Shown: positions 11,610 through 21,535, counted from the stretch's first letter. The stretch is DNA of 64,000 bases from Bradyrhizobium sp. SSBR45G (GCF_030159255.1 NZ_BSCT01000002.1:310001-374000); one strand, 5' to 3'. A program made the numbers and translations. The notes: generated by a model not told the origin, from the letters alone.

Positions 11610-13031
11610 ATGGCCGACACATCCTTCGACGTCATCATCATCGGCTCAGGTCCGGGCGGCTACGTCACCGCGATCCGCGCCGCGCAACTCGGCTTCAAGA
11701 CCGCAATCATCGAGAAATCCTATCTCGGCGGCATCTGCCTGAACTGGGGCTGCATCCCGACCAAGGCGCTGCTGCGTTCGGCCGAGATCTATCACTACAT
11801 GCAGCACGCCAAGGACTACGGCCTGTCGGCGGAAAAGATCTCCTACGATCCGAAGGCGGTGGTGGCCCGCTCGCGCGGCGTCTCGAAGCGGCTGAACGAC
11901 GGCGTCGGCTTCCTGATGAAGAAGAACAAGGTCCAGGTGATCTGGGGCAAGGCCGCGATCGACGCGCCCGGCAAGGTCACGGTGACCAAGTCCGACGTCG
12001 AGGCGCCGAAGGGCGTGCTGGGCGAGGGCGTCTATCAGGCCAAGCACATCATCGTCGCGACCGGCGCGCGCCCGCGTGTGCTGCCGGGCCTCGAGCCGGA
12101 CAAGAAGCTGGTCTGGACCTATTTCGAGGCGATGGTGCCGGAGAAGATGCCGAAGTCGCTGCTGGTGGTCGGCTCCGGCGCGATCGGCATCGAGTTCGCC
12201 TCGTTCTTCCGCACCATGGGCTCCGAGGTGACGGTGGTCGAGGTGCTGCCGCAGATCCTGCCGGTGGAAGACGCGGAGATCGCAGGCCTGGCCCGCAAGC
12301 AGCTGGAGAAGCAGGGCCTCAAGATCATGACCGGCGCCAAGGTCACCAAGCTCGACAAGAAGAGCGACAGCGTGGTGGCCACGATCGACGACGGCAAGGG
12401 CAAGACCGAGTCGGTCGAGTTCGAGCGCGTGATCTCGGCGGTCGGCGTGGTCGGCAATATCGAGAATCTCGGGCTCGAGAAGCTCGGCGTGAAGACCGAC
12501 CGCGGCTGCATCGTCATCGACGGCTACGGCAAGACCAACGTGCCCGGCATCTACGCCATCGGCGACGTCGCCGGTCCGCCGATGCTGGCGCACAAGGCCG
12601 AGCATGAGGGCGTGGTCTGCATCGAGGCCATCAAGGGCCTGCATCCGCATGCGATGGACAAGAACTTGATCCCCGGCTGCACCTATTGCCACCCGCAGGT
12701 CGCCTCCGTCGGACTCACCGAGGCCAAGGCCAAGGAGCAGGGCCGCGACATCCGTGTCGGCCGCTTCCCCTTCGTCGGCAACGGCAAGGCGATCGCGCTC
12801 GGCGAGGACCAGGGCCTGGTCAAGGTGATCTTCGACAAGAAGACCGGCCAGCTGATCGGCGCCCACATGGTCGGCGCCGAGGTCACCGAGCTGATCCAGG
12901 GCTATGTCGTGGCGATGAACCTGGAGACGACCGAGGAAGAGCTGATGCACACGGTGTTCCCGCATCCGACCTTGTCGGAGATGATGAAGGAAGCCGTGCT
13001 CGACGCCTATGGCCGCGTGCTGAACATGTAA
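11610..13031 (+). CDS. lpd: dihydrolipoyl dehydrogenase, E3
   Basis: A 473-residue flavoprotein that reoxidises the dihydrolipoyl groups of E2 with NAD+. The FAD motif GSGPGGY is near residue 13. The redox-active disulfide is C43 and C48 in CLNWGC, and the NAD-binding motif VVGSGAIGIEF is at about 185-195. The catalytic His-Glu pair lies in HPHPTLSE near the C-terminus. The second of two in-frame ATGs is chosen because GGGAG sits at the right distance before it; the first, 12 bases upstream, has no ribosome binding site. It is the last gene of the pdh cluster. Confidence 0.96.
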   Translation: MADTSFDVIIIGSGPGGYVTAIRAAQLGFKTAIIEKSYLGGICLNWGCIPTKALLRSAEIYHYMQHAKDYGLSAEKISYDPKAVVARSRGVSKRLNDGVGFLMKKNKVQVIWGKAAIDAPGKVTVTKSDVEAPKGVLGEGVYQAKHIIVATGARPRVLPGLEPDKKLVWTYFEAMVPEKMPKSLLVVGSGAIGIEFASFFRTMGSEVTVVEVLPQILPVEDAEIAGLARKQLEKQGLKIMTGAKVTKLDKKSDSVVATIDDGKGKTESVEFERVISAVGVVGNIENLGLEKLGVKTDRGCIVIDGYGKTNVPGIYAIGDVAGPPMLAHKAEHEGVVCIEAIKGLHPHAMDKNLIPGCTYCHPQVASVGLTEAKAKEQGRDIRVGRFPFVGNGKAIALGEDQGLVKVIFDKKTGQLIGAHMVGAEVTELIQGYVVAMNLETTEEELMHTVFPHPTLSEMMKEAVLDAYGRVLNM

Positions 13032-13092
13032 GGTGCGTTAAAGCGGGACTATCGACATCAAAACTCTCGAGAGCCCCGATGGTAACGAGCGC

Positions 13093-13287
13093 GTGCTGAT
13101 TTTGCAGCGTCCTGACGGCCACTATACATTTCGGAGGCAGTGGCGTCGCGCTGGGTCACAGTTCACGTACGCGGATGACGAAGGGTGGGAACTGCCGGGG
13201 CCTGACTGCGGAATCTATGATTCAGCGGACACAGCCGAAACCGAGGCACGACAACGCGTGCCGTGGCTGAAAAGCCAATTTCATTGA
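13093..13287 (+). CDS. 64-residue protein of unknown function
   Basis: A short soluble, polar protein (RPDGHYTFRRQWRR, then GWELPGPDCGIYDSADTAE) after lpd. The only start in frame is a GTG. The frame stays open upstream to base 13042 and reads IKTLESPDGNER, which looks like genuine protein, so the real start may be a rare codon, or the original start may have been lost. It ends before the preferred GTG start of the threonine synthase-like gene. No domain is recognised. Confidence 0.5.
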   Translation: MLILQRPDGHYTFRRQWRRAGSQFTYADDEGWELPGPDCGIYDSADTAETEARQRVPWLKSQFH

Positions 13288-13325
13288 GGCGTGAGGCTGA
13301 AGTCAGCAACGAGAGGCGACGATCC

Positions 13326-14567
13326 GTGAAATCCAGCGACAACCTCACCATCGAACGCCCGACCTTCGTCACGCATCTCGAATGCGCGATGGTCGGCGAT
13401 CACTATGCCGCCGATCAGATCCACAACCTCTCCAAGGCTGGCAAGCCGCTGCTGGTGCGCTACGACTTGGCCGGGGTGAAGCAGGCGCTGACCAAGGATG
13501 CGCTGGCGCAGCGGCCGGCCGACATGTGGCGCTACCGCGAGCTGCTGCCGGTGCGCAAATGCCAGGACATCGTCAGCCTCGGCGAGGTGATGACGCCGCT
13601 GATCAGTCTGCCCAAGCTGTCGAAGAAGCTCGGCGGCGGCGAGATCATCGTGAAAGATGAGGGACGGCTGCCGACCGGCTCGTTCAAGGCGCGCGGCCTG
13701 GTCATGGCGGTGTCGATGGGCAAGGCGCTCGGCATCCGGCACATGGCGATGCCGACCAACGGCAATGCGGGTGCGGCGCTGGCCGCCTACGCGACCTCCT
13801 GCGGCATCAAGACCACGATCTTCTGTCCGGCCGATACGCCGGAGGTGAATGTCAGCGAGATCGAGCTGCAGGGCGCGACCGTCTACCGCGTCAACGGCCT
13901 GATCGATGATTGCGGCAAGATCGTCGGCGAGGGCAAGGCCAAGGTCGGCTGGTTCGACACCTCCACGCTCAAGGAGCCGTATCGGATCGAGGGCAAGAAG
14001 ACGATGGGCCTCGAGCTTGCCGAGCAGCTCGGTTGGGACGTGCCCGACGTGATCTTCTATCCGACCGGGGGTGGCACCGGCCTGATCGGGATGTGGAAGG
14101 CGTTCGACGAGTTGGAGAAGATTGGTTTCATCGGTTCGAAGCGCCCGCGCATGGTCGCGGTGCAGGCCTCCGGCTGCGCGCCGATGGTGCGCGCTTACGA
14201 AGCTGGCGTCGAACATGCGACGCGCTGGGAGGATGCGCACACCATTGCCTCGGGCATCCGTGTTCCGCAGGCGGTGGGGGATTTTCTCATCCTGCGCGCG
14301 GTGCGCGAGAGCGGTGGCTTCGCCATCGCTGTTGACGACGACGCCATCTCGGCCGGCCTGAACGAGGTCGCGCGCGAGGAGGGGCTGCTGCTGTGCCCCG
14401 AAGGGGCCGCGACCTACGCCGCCTACAAGCAGAGTCTTGCCGACGGCCGTGTGGCGACAAGCGATCGCGTGATGCTGTTCAATTGCGCGACCGGTCTGAA
14501 ATACCCGCTGCCGCCGGTCAGCCGGGCCCTCGATCGTCACCAGCCGATCGACTACACTCAGTTCTAA
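13326..14567 (+). CDS. threonine synthase-like PLP-dependent lyase
   Basis: A 413-residue fold-type II pyridoxal-phosphate enzyme. The Schiff-base lysine is in TGSFKARG (about residue 121). The cofactor asparagine region is PTNGNAGAALAAY and the phosphate loop is TGGGTGLIGMWKAFDE. The pattern fits the threonine synthase/threonine dehydratase group: threonine synthase makes L-threonine from O-phosphohomoserine. Bradyrhizobia usually have a separate housekeeping thrC, so this may be a paralogue acting on another amino acid. The GTG start is preceded by GAGAGG; an upstream ATG would overlap the small gene before it. Confidence 0.85.
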   Translation: MKSSDNLTIERPTFVTHLECAMVGDHYAADQIHNLSKAGKPLLVRYDLAGVKQALTKDALAQRPADMWRYRELLPVRKCQDIVSLGEVMTPLISLPKLSKKLGGGEIIVKDEGRLPTGSFKARGLVMAVSMGKALGIRHMAMPTNGNAGAALAAYATSCGIKTTIFCPADTPEVNVSEIELQGATVYRVNGLIDDCGKIVGEGKAKVGWFDTSTLKEPYRIEGKKTMGLELAEQLGWDVPDVIFYPTGGGTGLIGMWKAFDELEKIGFIGSKRPRMVAVQASGCAPMVRAYEAGVEHATRWEDAHTIASGIRVPQAVGDFLILRAVRESGGFAIAVDDDAISAGLNEVAREEGLLLCPEGAATYAAYKQSLADGRVATSDRVMLFNCATGLKYPLPPVSRALDRHQPIDYTQF

Positions 14568-14638
14568 CCGGACGATCGGCTTTGCGGCCTTGTGCCTGAT
14601 CGTCTGACAAGAGATCAGGCCGCGCAGGGAGGACCGCG

Positions 14639-15610
14639 ATGCGACGCCTGTTCGGCGCTGTGGTGATGGCGCTTGCTCTGTTTGTGGGTCCCGCTGCTGC
14701 GGAGACCTACCCCTCGCGTCCGATCACGGTGATCGTGCCGTTCGCTGCAGGTGGTCCGTCCGATGCGATGATGCGCATCCTGGCCGAGCATATGAAGCGG
14801 ACGCTCGGACAGCCCGTGCTGGTCGAGAACGTGACTGGCGCCGGCGGCTCGATCGGGGTGGGGCGCGCGGTGCGGTCCAAGCCCGATGGCTACACCGTGA
14901 GCTTCGGCCATCTCGGCACGCATGTGGCGAACGGCGCGGTCTATCGGCTCGGCTACGATCTCGTCGCCGATCTGGAGCCGGTCGTGCTGCTGCCGAGCAA
15001 TCCAATGATCATCGTCAGCAAGACCAACGTGCCGGCGAAATCGCTGTCCGAATTCATCGCCTGGCTGAAGGCGCAGCCGAATCCTGCGTCCGCCGGCACG
15101 GCAGGCAACGGCTCGGGCAGCCACATCGCCGGGCTCTATTTCGAGCAGGTCACCGGCATCAAGCTGCAATACGTACCCTATCGCGGCACGGGCCCTGCCA
15201 TGAACGATCTCATCGGCGGCCAGATCGATCTGATCGTCGACCAGACCTCGAACGCCATCAACCAGGTGCGCGCCGGGATGATCCGCGCCTATGCCGTCAC
15301 CGATGCCAAGCGTCTCGACAGCGCGCCGGAGATTCCGACGACCGACGAGGCGGGCCTGCCGGGCTTCCACATGACGCTGTGGTCGGGACTCTGGCTGCCG
15401 AAGGGGGGGGCGAAAGAGATCGTCGAGACGCTCAATGCCGCTGCGGTCGCCGCCCTGGAAGACACAGATGTACAGAATCAATTGAAAAACCTGGGGTTGC
15501 AGATGCCGCGGCCCGACCAGCGCTCGCCAGACGCCCTCGGAACCCTGCAACGGGACGAAATCGGCAAATGGTGGCCGATGATCCGAGCGGCTGGAGTGGT
15601 GCCTGAGTAG
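14639..15610 (+). CDS. Bug-family (TTT) periplasmic solute-binding protein
   Basis: A 323-residue tripartite-tricarboxylate-transporter receptor of the Bug type. The Sec signal peptide ends at about residue 21 (GPAAAET). The mature start YPSRPITVIVPFAAGGPSD is the classical Bug signature. Bug proteins bind carboxylates or related small molecules in the periplasm. No TctA or TctB membrane genes are nearby, which is common for the many orphan Bug proteins of Bradyrhizobium and Bordetella. The ribosome binding site AGGGAGG is strong. The ligand is unknown. Confidence 0.92.
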   Translation: MRRLFGAVVMALALFVGPAAAETYPSRPITVIVPFAAGGPSDAMMRILAEHMKRTLGQPVLVENVTGAGGSIGVGRAVRSKPDGYTVSFGHLGTHVANGAVYRLGYDLVADLEPVVLLPSNPMIIVSKTNVPAKSLSEFIAWLKAQPNPASAGTAGNGSGSHIAGLYFEQVTGIKLQYVPYRGTGPAMNDLIGGQIDLIVDQTSNAINQVRAGMIRAYAVTDAKRLDSAPEIPTTDEAGLPGFHMTLWSGLWLPKGGAKEIVETLNAAAVAALEDTDVQNQLKNLGLQMPRPDQRSPDALGTLQRDEIGKWWPMIRAAGVVPE

Positions 15611-15640
15611 GCGGACGGTATCGAATTGCTTCTGTGATGG

Positions 15641-15648
15641 TTGCGCAA
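15641..15648. promoter_or_regulatory. TTGCGCAA palindrome upstream of ilvD
   Basis: A perfect 8-base palindrome lies in the 236-base gap before ilvD. The gap is otherwise moderately AT-rich, with no recognisable leader peptide or riboswitch. It could be half of an operator; no regulator can be named. Confidence 0.2.
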
Positions 15649-15846
15649 CAGCCACGAATGTTGCGGCCTAGCCACAGTTTACGAAGTTTTGGTAACGATC
15701 TCCGGCGCTCCGCAAAGGCGCCGCTTTTTAGCCACACCTGGTCGTGAAATAGTTTGATCAGAAGAAGTACCAGTGCGTGTGAGGTTGCCGAAAATCCACT
15801 TCCAGGATTTTAGCGTTCTCCGCAGCACCGGGAGGCCAGAACAGCG

Positions 15847-17571
15847 ATGGACGCGAAGACCGACATCAAGCGCAGGCTGCCCAGCCGTCATGTGACGGAA
15901 GGGCCGGAGCGTGCGCCGCATCGGTCCTATCTCTACGCGATGGGCCTGACCACGGCCCAGATCCATCAGCCCTTCGTCGGCGTCGCCTCGTGCTGGAACG
16001 AGGCCGCGCCCTGCAACATCTCGCTGATGCGGCAGGCCCAGGCGGTCAAGAAGGGCGTTGCGCATGCCGGCGGCACGCCGCGCGAGTTCTGCACCATCAC
16101 CGTCACCGACGGCATCGCCATGGGCCATGACGGCATGCGCTCGTCGCTGCCCTCGCGCGAGGCCATCGCCGATTCGGTCGAGCTGACGATCCGTGGCCAC
16201 GCCTACGACGCGCTGGTTGGCCTCGCCGGCTGCGACAAATCGCTGCCGGGCATGATGATGGCGATGGTCCGGCTCAACGTGCCTTCGATCTTCATCTATG
16301 GCGGCTCGATCCTGCCGGGCAATTTCCGTGGCCAGCAGGTCACGGTGCAGGACATGTTCGAGGCCGTCGGCAAGCATTCGGTCGGCGCGATGTCGGACGA
16401 GGACCTCGACGAGCTCGAGCGCGTCGCCTGCCCGTCGGCCGGCGCCTGCGGCGCGCAGTTCACCGCCAATACGATGGCGACGGTGTCGGAGGCGATCGGG
16501 CTGGCTCTGCCATACTCGGCCGGCGCGCCGGCGCCTTACGAGATTCGCGATTCCTTCTGCATGACCGCCGGCGAGAAGGTGATGGAGCTGATCGCCGCCA
16601 ACATCCGGCCGCGCGACATCGTCACCCGGGCCGCGCTGGAAAATGCCGCGGCCGTCGTGGCGGCCTCGGGCGGCTCGACCAACGCTGCGTTGCACCTACC
16701 TGCGATTGCACATGAGGCCGGTATCAAGTTCGACTTATTTGATGTCGCCGAAATCTTCAAAAAGACACCTTATATCGCGGATTTGAAGCCGGGTGGCCGC
16801 TATGTCGCCAAAGACATGTTCGAGGCTGGTGGCATTCCGCTTCTGATGAAGACGTTGCTCGACCATGGCTATTTGAACGGCGACTGCCTCACAGTCACCG
16901 GCCGGACGATCGCCGAGAACCTCAAAGGCGTGAAATGGAATCCGCACCAGGACGTGGTGAGGCCGGCTGACCAGCCGATCACTGCAACCGGTGGTGTCGT
17001 CGGTCTGAAAGGCAATCTCGCGCCAGAGGGCGCGATCGTGAAAGTCGCGGGCATGTCGAACTTGAAATTCTCTGGGCCGGCCCGCTGCTTCGATCGGGAA
17101 GAGGATGCCTTTGAGGCCGTTCAGAAGCGGACCTATCGCGAAGGCGAGGTCATCGTCATTCGCTATGAGGGACCGCGCGGCGGCCCGGGCATGAGGGAAA
17201 TGCTGCAGACCACGGCGGCGCTGACCGGGCAGGGGATGGGCGGCAAGATCGCGCTCATCACCGATGGCCGGTTCTCGGGCGCGACCCGCGGCTTCTGCAT
17301 CGGCCATATCGGACCGGAGGCGGCCATCGGTGGACCGATCGCCCTGGTCGAGGATGGCGACATCATCGAGATCGATGCAGTCGACGGTATCCTTAACGTC
17401 AAGTTGAGCGATGCCGAATTGGCTGCACGCAAGACCAAGTGGACGCCGCGTGAGACCCATCACACGTCAGGTGCACTTTGGAAATATGCCCAGCAGGTGG
17501 GACCGGCCGTCGCGGGCGCCGTGACTCACCCAGGTGGTGCGCAAGAGAAGTATTGCTATGCGGACATCTGA
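15847..17571 (+). CDS. ilvD: dihydroxy-acid dehydratase
   Basis: A 574-residue Fe-S dehydratase of the IlvD/Edd family, which converts 2,3-dihydroxyisovalerate to the 2-oxoacid in valine and isoleucine synthesis. Cluster cysteines are in [10 protein letters not shown] (about residues 47-58), GCDKSLPG (C129) and SACGAQF. The substrate/Mg loops are GGPGMREM and [16 protein letters not shown]. The length is at the short end for IlvD (usually 557-615), and the sequence also resembles sugar-acid dehydratases, so a sugar-acid role is possible. A central stretch (about 16690-17110) uses AT-richer codons, including a TTA at 16735. The 3' end overlaps the next gene by 14 bases. Confidence 0.9.
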   Translation: MDAKTDIKRRLPSRHVTEGPERAPHRSYLYAMGLTTAQIHQPFVGVASCWNEAAPCNISLMRQAQAVKKGVAHAGGTPREFCTITVTDGIAMGHDGMRSSLPSREAIADSVELTIRGHAYDALVGLAGCDKSLPGMMMAMVRLNVPSIFIYGGSILPGNFRGQQVTVQDMFEAVGKHSVGAMSDEDLDELERVACPSAGACGAQFTANTMATVSEAIGLALPYSAGAPAPYEIRDSFCMTAGEKVMELIAANIRPRDIVTRAALENAAAVVAASGGSTNAALHLPAIAHEAGIKFDLFDVAEIFKKTPYIADLKPGGRYVAKDMFEAGGIPLLMKTLLDHGYLNGDCLTVTGRTIAENLKGVKWNPHQDVVRPADQPITATGGVVGLKGNLAPEGAIVKVAGMSNLKFSGPARCFDREEDAFEAVQKRTYREGEVIVIRYEGPRGGPGMREMLQTTAALTGQGMGGKIALITDGRFSGATRGFCIGHIGPEAAIGGPIALVEDGDIIEIDAVDGILNVKLSDAELAARKTKWTPRETHHTSGALWKYAQQVGPAVAGAVTHPGGAQEKYCYADI

Positions 17572-18391
17572 TCGGATCATTTTCGCATTGATGCTGGGGG
17601 TTGCCCCGCTCGCCTGGGCCGCGCCGTCATTCGCGTTCGATGGCGCGCCGGTCAATCAGGAGCCGGCGATCGCCGTGGCTGGACCGCAGGCCGGCGCCGC
17701 CGGGCTGCGCAAGGCCGTGCCGGCGACGACGGCCACCACGAACCCCACGCAATCCCTGACTGCGCTGCAATATGCGGCGGAGGAAGGTCACCCTGTGGCG
17801 CAGTTCAAGCTCGGGCGGATGTATGCCGCGGGCGACGGCGTCGCGCGCGACGACATGCGGGCGTTCGACTATTTCAGCCGCATCGCCAATGCGCATGCGG
17901 AGGACAGCCCGTCGGCGCCGCAGGCGCAGATCGTGGCCAACGCTTTCGTGGCGCTCGGCCGCTATTATCTGAGCGGCATCCCGAACACGAAGGTGAAGGC
18001 GGATCCGGATCGCGCGCGCGAGATGTTCTCCTACGCGGCGTCCTATTTCGGCAATGCCGATGCCCAGTACGATCTGGCGCGGATGTACCTCAAGACCGCG
18101 GATGCCTCGCGCGACGACTTCCGCTATGGCGCCCGCTGGCTCGGCCTCGCCGCGCAGAAGGGCCAGCATCAGGCCCAGGCCTTGCTTGGACAGATGCTGT
18201 TCAACGGCGACCGTCTGCCGCGGCAGGCGGCGCGCGGCCTGATGTGGCTCACCTTGGCGCGCGACAGCGCCGGTCCGGACGAAGCCTGGATCAAGGAGAG
18301 CTATAACCGCGCCTTCGCCAAGGCCTCGGACGACGACCGCGCCTCGGCGCTGCAGATGCTCGAGAGCTGGGTGCAGGGCAAGCGCGAGTAG
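17558..18391 (+). CDS. Sel1-repeat (ExoR-like) exported protein
   Basis: A 277-residue protein whose start overlaps the end of ilvD. The signal peptide ends near residue 27 (APSFAFD). It is followed by at least three Sel1-type TPR units: [40 protein letters not shown] and [20 protein letters not shown]. The layout resembles ExoR of Sinorhizobium, the periplasmic inhibitor of the ExoS-ChvI system, but Sel1 proteins are numerous and this is only one possibility. The chosen ATG follows AAGAGAAG; an upstream GTG adds eight residues before the signal peptide. Confidence 0.8.
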   Translation: MRTSDRIIFALMLGVAPLAWAAPSFAFDGAPVNQEPAIAVAGPQAGAAGLRKAVPATTATTNPTQSLTALQYAAEEGHPVAQFKLGRMYAAGDGVARDDMRAFDYFSRIANAHAEDSPSAPQAQIVANAFVALGRYYLSGIPNTKVKADPDRAREMFSYAASYFGNADAQYDLARMYLKTADASRDDFRYGARWLGLAAQKGQHQAQALLGQMLFNGDRLPRQAARGLMWLTLARDSAGPDEAWIKESYNRAFAKASDDDRASALQMLESWVQGKRE

Positions 18392-18437
18392 CAGGGGGGG
18401 GAGCATCGCGTTCCCTCTGTTCGGGAGGGAGACTGCG

Positions 18438-18905
18438 ATGATCATCCGGGATGCAACGCCCGACGACGCCGGGGACGCCTGTGCCGTGGTGCGCGCGTCC
18501 ATTTCCGAATTGTGCTTTGCCGATCATCGCGGCGACCCGCAGATCCTCGGCCGCTGGCTCGCCAACAAGACGCCGGAGACGGTTGCGCAATGGGCGGACG
18601 GACAAGGGCGATCCTTGCTCGTCGCGGTCGAGGATGATGCGATCCTCGCCGTCGGTGGCCTCGCGCATCCCGACGAGATCACGCTCAACTACGTGTCGCC
18701 GCGCGCGCGCTTTCGCGGGATCAGCTCGGCGCTGCTGGCGGAACTGGAGCGGCGTGCAGTCGCGCTCGGCGCGCGCGACGTCGCTCTGCTCAGCACCGAA
18801 ACCGCGCACCGATTCTACCTGGCCCGCGGCTATGCTGATCTGGGCGCTCCCACCGGCAAGTTCGGCACGGCCGCCTCCTACCCGATGCGCAAGAGACTCG
18901 GGTGA
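18438..18905 (+). CDS. GNAT-family N-acetyltransferase
   Basis: A 155-residue single-domain acetyltransferase. The N-terminal IRDATPDDAGDACAVVRASI is the usual GNAT beta1-alpha1. The acetyl-CoA loop is modified (SPRARFRGISSALLAELE, about residues 90-107, in place of Q/RxxGxG/A). HRFYLARGYADLG near 125-137 is the conserved C-terminal element. The substrate is unknown. The ribosome binding site GGGAGGGAG is strong. It stands alone, 46 bases after the Sel1 protein. Confidence 0.88.
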   Translation: MIIRDATPDDAGDACAVVRASISELCFADHRGDPQILGRWLANKTPETVAQWADGQGRSLLVAVEDDAILAVGGLAHPDEITLNYVSPRARFRGISSALLAELERRAVALGARDVALLSTETAHRFYLARGYADLGAPTGKFGTAASYPMRKRLG

Positions 18906-19147
18906 GCAAGGGATTTGGCTGAGCAAGGGTGATGGCGCCGCCGCGTGGGTCGCGGGCGTCCGGCGGTCACCAAGGCCTTGGCATCGGTTGCTCAATGTTT
19001 GGGCGATGGTGAGTCGATCTTTTGATCAGCTGCCGCCCGGCGGACCTAAATCGCCGATCTTTGGTACACAAACGACATCGCCGGCGGGAAACCGCGCTTG
19101 GCACGATTCGTGAGTGCACTTCCTTTGCAACAGCAGAGGCGGCACGT

Positions 19148-20197
19148 TTGCGCAGCGTTCGGATCGGCCTGATCATTCCTCAGCGCGGCTCGGCAGGGTT
19201 GTGGGCGCCCTCCGCCGAAGCCTGTGGGCGGCTGGCCGTGACCGAGCTCAACCAGGCTGCGGGCATCCGCCGCAGGCCGGTGGAACTCGTCGTGATCGAC
19301 GCCGGTGCCAGCGGCGCCAGCGCGGGACGGGCGGCCACCGAAGCGGTGGATGAGCTCGCCGTCGACGGTCTGGTCGGCATGCTGCCGAGCTACGCCCGCG
19401 ACCCCGTCGCGCAGGCCACGCGCGGCCGGGTGCCGTTCGTCTACACGCCGCAGTTCGAAGGCCTGTCGCCGGACAGCGATGTCATGACCACGGGTGAGAC
19501 CGCCGACGAATTGCTGGCGCCCGCGATCGAATGGCTCTCCGCGGACAAGCGCGCCCGGCGCTTCTTCCTGTGCGGCAACGACTACATCTGGCCGCGCTCC
19601 TCGCTGCAGATCGCCAAGCGCCTGATCGCGCGCTACGGCGGGACGGTCACCGGCGAGCACTACGCGCCGGTCGGCGTGCATGATTTCGACGAGATGCTCG
19701 ACCGCATCAAGACCACGCGCAGCGACGCCGTCCTGCCGGTCTTTCTCGGATTCGACTGCATCGCGTTCAACCGCGCCTTCTGCGCGGCGGGCCTCAGCCG
19801 CCACGTGCTGCGCTTCTCCTCGGCGTTCGACGAGACCATCGTCTACGGCCTCGACAGCAGCGAGACCGAGAACGTCTACGTCGCGTCGAGCTATTTCGCC
19901 TCGCTGCGCTCGCGCAACAACGGCGCCTTTCTGGAACGCTACTACACGGCGTTCGGCGACAATCCGCCGCCGGCGAACGGTTATGGCGAGTCCTGCTACG
20001 AGGGAATTCACGCACTCGCCGCGCTGATCGAGCGCGCCGGGAGCTTCGATGTGCGTGACGTCCGACGCTTCTTCGGGCGCACGCTGCAGCGGCGAACCGC
20101 CCGCGGCACCGAGGCGCAGCCCGTGGTTGGCAGCCGCCATCCGATCCATCTTGCCGAGCTCGACGGCTACGATTTTGCCGTCGTCGCGTCGCGCTAG
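19148..20197 (+). CDS. AmiC-like cytoplasmic amide-binding sensor protein
   Basis: A 349-residue type I periplasmic-binding-protein fold without a signal peptide. It opens with SVRIGLIIPQRGSAGLW and contains GNDYIWPRSS, closely matching the GSDYIYPRES stretch of Pseudomonas AmiC, and FEGLSPDSD where AmiC has YEGF. AmiC binds short amides in the cytosol and releases the antiterminator AmiR. No AmiR/ANTAR gene is present in the window, so the partner is missing or distant. The start is uncertain: no ATG or GTG lies near the fold boundary, and TTG 19148 with AGAGG upstream is the best choice. It is the first gene of the amide/urea locus. Confidence 0.75.
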   Translation: MRSVRIGLIIPQRGSAGLWAPSAEACGRLAVTELNQAAGIRRRPVELVVIDAGASGASAGRAATEAVDELAVDGLVGMLPSYARDPVAQATRGRVPFVYTPQFEGLSPDSDVMTTGETADELLAPAIEWLSADKRARRFFLCGNDYIWPRSSLQIAKRLIARYGGTVTGEHYAPVGVHDFDEMLDRIKTTRSDAVLPVFLGFDCIAFNRAFCAAGLSRHVLRFSSAFDETIVYGLDSSETENVYVASSYFASLRSRNNGAFLERYYTAFGDNPPPANGYGESCYEGIHALAALIERAGSFDVRDVRRFFGRTLQRRTARGTEAQPVVGSRHPIHLAELDGYDFAVVASR

Positions 20198-20296
20198 GGC
20201 GGGGCCCTGCGCCAAAAATAGCTTGCCTTTTCAAATATTGTAATTTTAAACTTTAAGCGGCTCGTGAAACAGCATCACCAACCCATGGGGAACCTT

Positions 20297-21535
20297 ATGA
20301 CTCTTTCTCGCCGTCGTTTCCTGCAGCGCTCGGCCATCGCGACGTCGACGCTGATCGCGGCACCTGCGGTGTTCCGCTCGGGCGCGCTCGCGGCCGAGAA
20401 CCCGATCACGGTCGGCAGCCTGCATGACCAGTCCGGCCCCATCGGAACCTCCGGCACGCCGATGGTCTATGCGCTGCAGCTCGCCGTCGACGAGATCAAT
20501 GCCGGCGGCGGCCTGCTGGGGCGGCCGCTGAAGGTGATCCACTACGACACCCAGTCCAACATCCAGATGTACTCGCAATACGCCCAGCAGCTGGCGGTGA
20601 AGGACAAGGTCGACGTCGTCCATGGCGGCATCACCTCGGCCTCGCGCGAGGCGATCCGGCCGACCTTCGACCGCTTCAAGGTGCTGTATTTCTACAACAC
20701 GCTGTACGAAGGCGGCGTCTGCGACCGCAACACCTTCTGCACCGGCACGACGCCGGCGCAGACGGTCGAGAAGCTGGTGCCGAGCGCGATCAAGAAGTCG
20801 GGCAAGAAGGCCTACATCATCGCCGCCGACTACAATTACGGTCAGATCACCGCGAAGTGGATGACCAAATACATGAAGGACAATGGCGGCGAGATCCTCT
20901 CGACCGATTTCTTCCCGCTCGACGTCACCAATTTCGGCTCCACCATCTCGAAGATCCAGGCGGCGAAGCCCGATCTCATCCTGTCGGCGCTGGTCGGCGG
21001 CAACCACACCGCGTTCTACCGGCAGTGGACCGCGGCCGGCATGAAGGGGAAGATCCCGATCGCCTCCACCACATTCGGCCTGGTCAACGAGCCCTCGACG
21101 CTCGACGCCGCCGAAAGCGACGCAGTCATCGGCGCCTACGGCTATTTCGAGGAGCTCACCACGCCGGCCTCCAAGAGCTTCGTCGAGAAGATCAAGAAGG
21201 CGCATCCGGATACGCCTTACATCAGCGAGCTCGCCGCCTGCACCTATGAGGGCGTGATGCTCTGGGCCGAGGGCGTCAAGAAGGCGGGCAGCATCGACCG
21301 CATGAAGGTGATCGAGGCGCTCGAAAGCGGTCTCGTCTTCGACGGTCCGAGCGGCAAGGTCTCGCTGGACAAGCCGACCCATCACACCGTCCGCAACGCC
21401 TTCCTTGCCGAGGTGAAGGACCGCAAATGGTCGGTGCTGGAAACCTACACAGATGCCAAGCCGGCCGACACCGCGAGCGTCTGCGACCTCGTCAAGAACC
21501 CGAACGACGTCAAGCAGTACATCATCAACCTCTGA
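20297..21535 (+). CDS. amide/urea ABC transporter substrate-binding protein (UrtA/FmdD-like)
   Basis: A 412-residue periplasmic binding protein of the amide/urea branch of the Leu/Ile/Val family. The N-terminus carries a Tat motif, SRRRFLQRSAIATSTLIAA, with cleavage near GALAAEN. Ligand-loop segments are GSLHDQSGPIGTSG, VHGGITSASREA and YNTLYEGGVCDRN; the YEG motif is shared with UrtA and AmiC. GGGGA directly before the third in-frame ATG decides the start. An AT-rich block (about 20218-20262) upstream may hold the promoter. A strong hairpin follows the stop, before the permease genes. Confidence 0.92.
   Translation: MTLSRRRFLQRSAIATSTLIAAPAVFRSGALAAENPITVGSLHDQSGPIGTSGTPMVYALQLAVDEINAGGGLLGRPLKVIHYDTQSNIQMYSQYAQQLAVKDKVDVVHGGITSASREAIRPTFDRFKVLYFYNTLYEGGVCDRNTFCTGTTPAQTVEKLVPSAIKKSGKKAYIIAADYNYGQITAKWMTKYMKDNGGEILSTDFFPLDVTNFGSTISKIQAAKPDLILSALVGGNHTAFYRQWTAAGMKGKIPIASTTFGLVNEPSTLDAAESDAVIGAYGYFEELTTPASKSFVEKIKKAHPDTPYISELAACTYEGVMLWAEGVKKAGSIDRMKVIEALESGLVFDGPSGKVSLDKPTHHTVRNAFLAEVKDRKWSVLETYTDAKPADTASVCDLVKNPNDVKQYIINL

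Noticed and set aside
19097-19120. Possible sigma-54 promoter (TTGGCACG) before the AmiC-like gene
   Set aside because: The -24 element looks good, but no TGC falls at the required spacing for a -12 element; the next GC is 14 bases from the GG instead of 10.
20218-20262. AT-rich block before the amide-binding protein as a riboswitch
   Set aside because: Too short and unstructured; no match to ykkC/guanidine or other known aptamers by eye.
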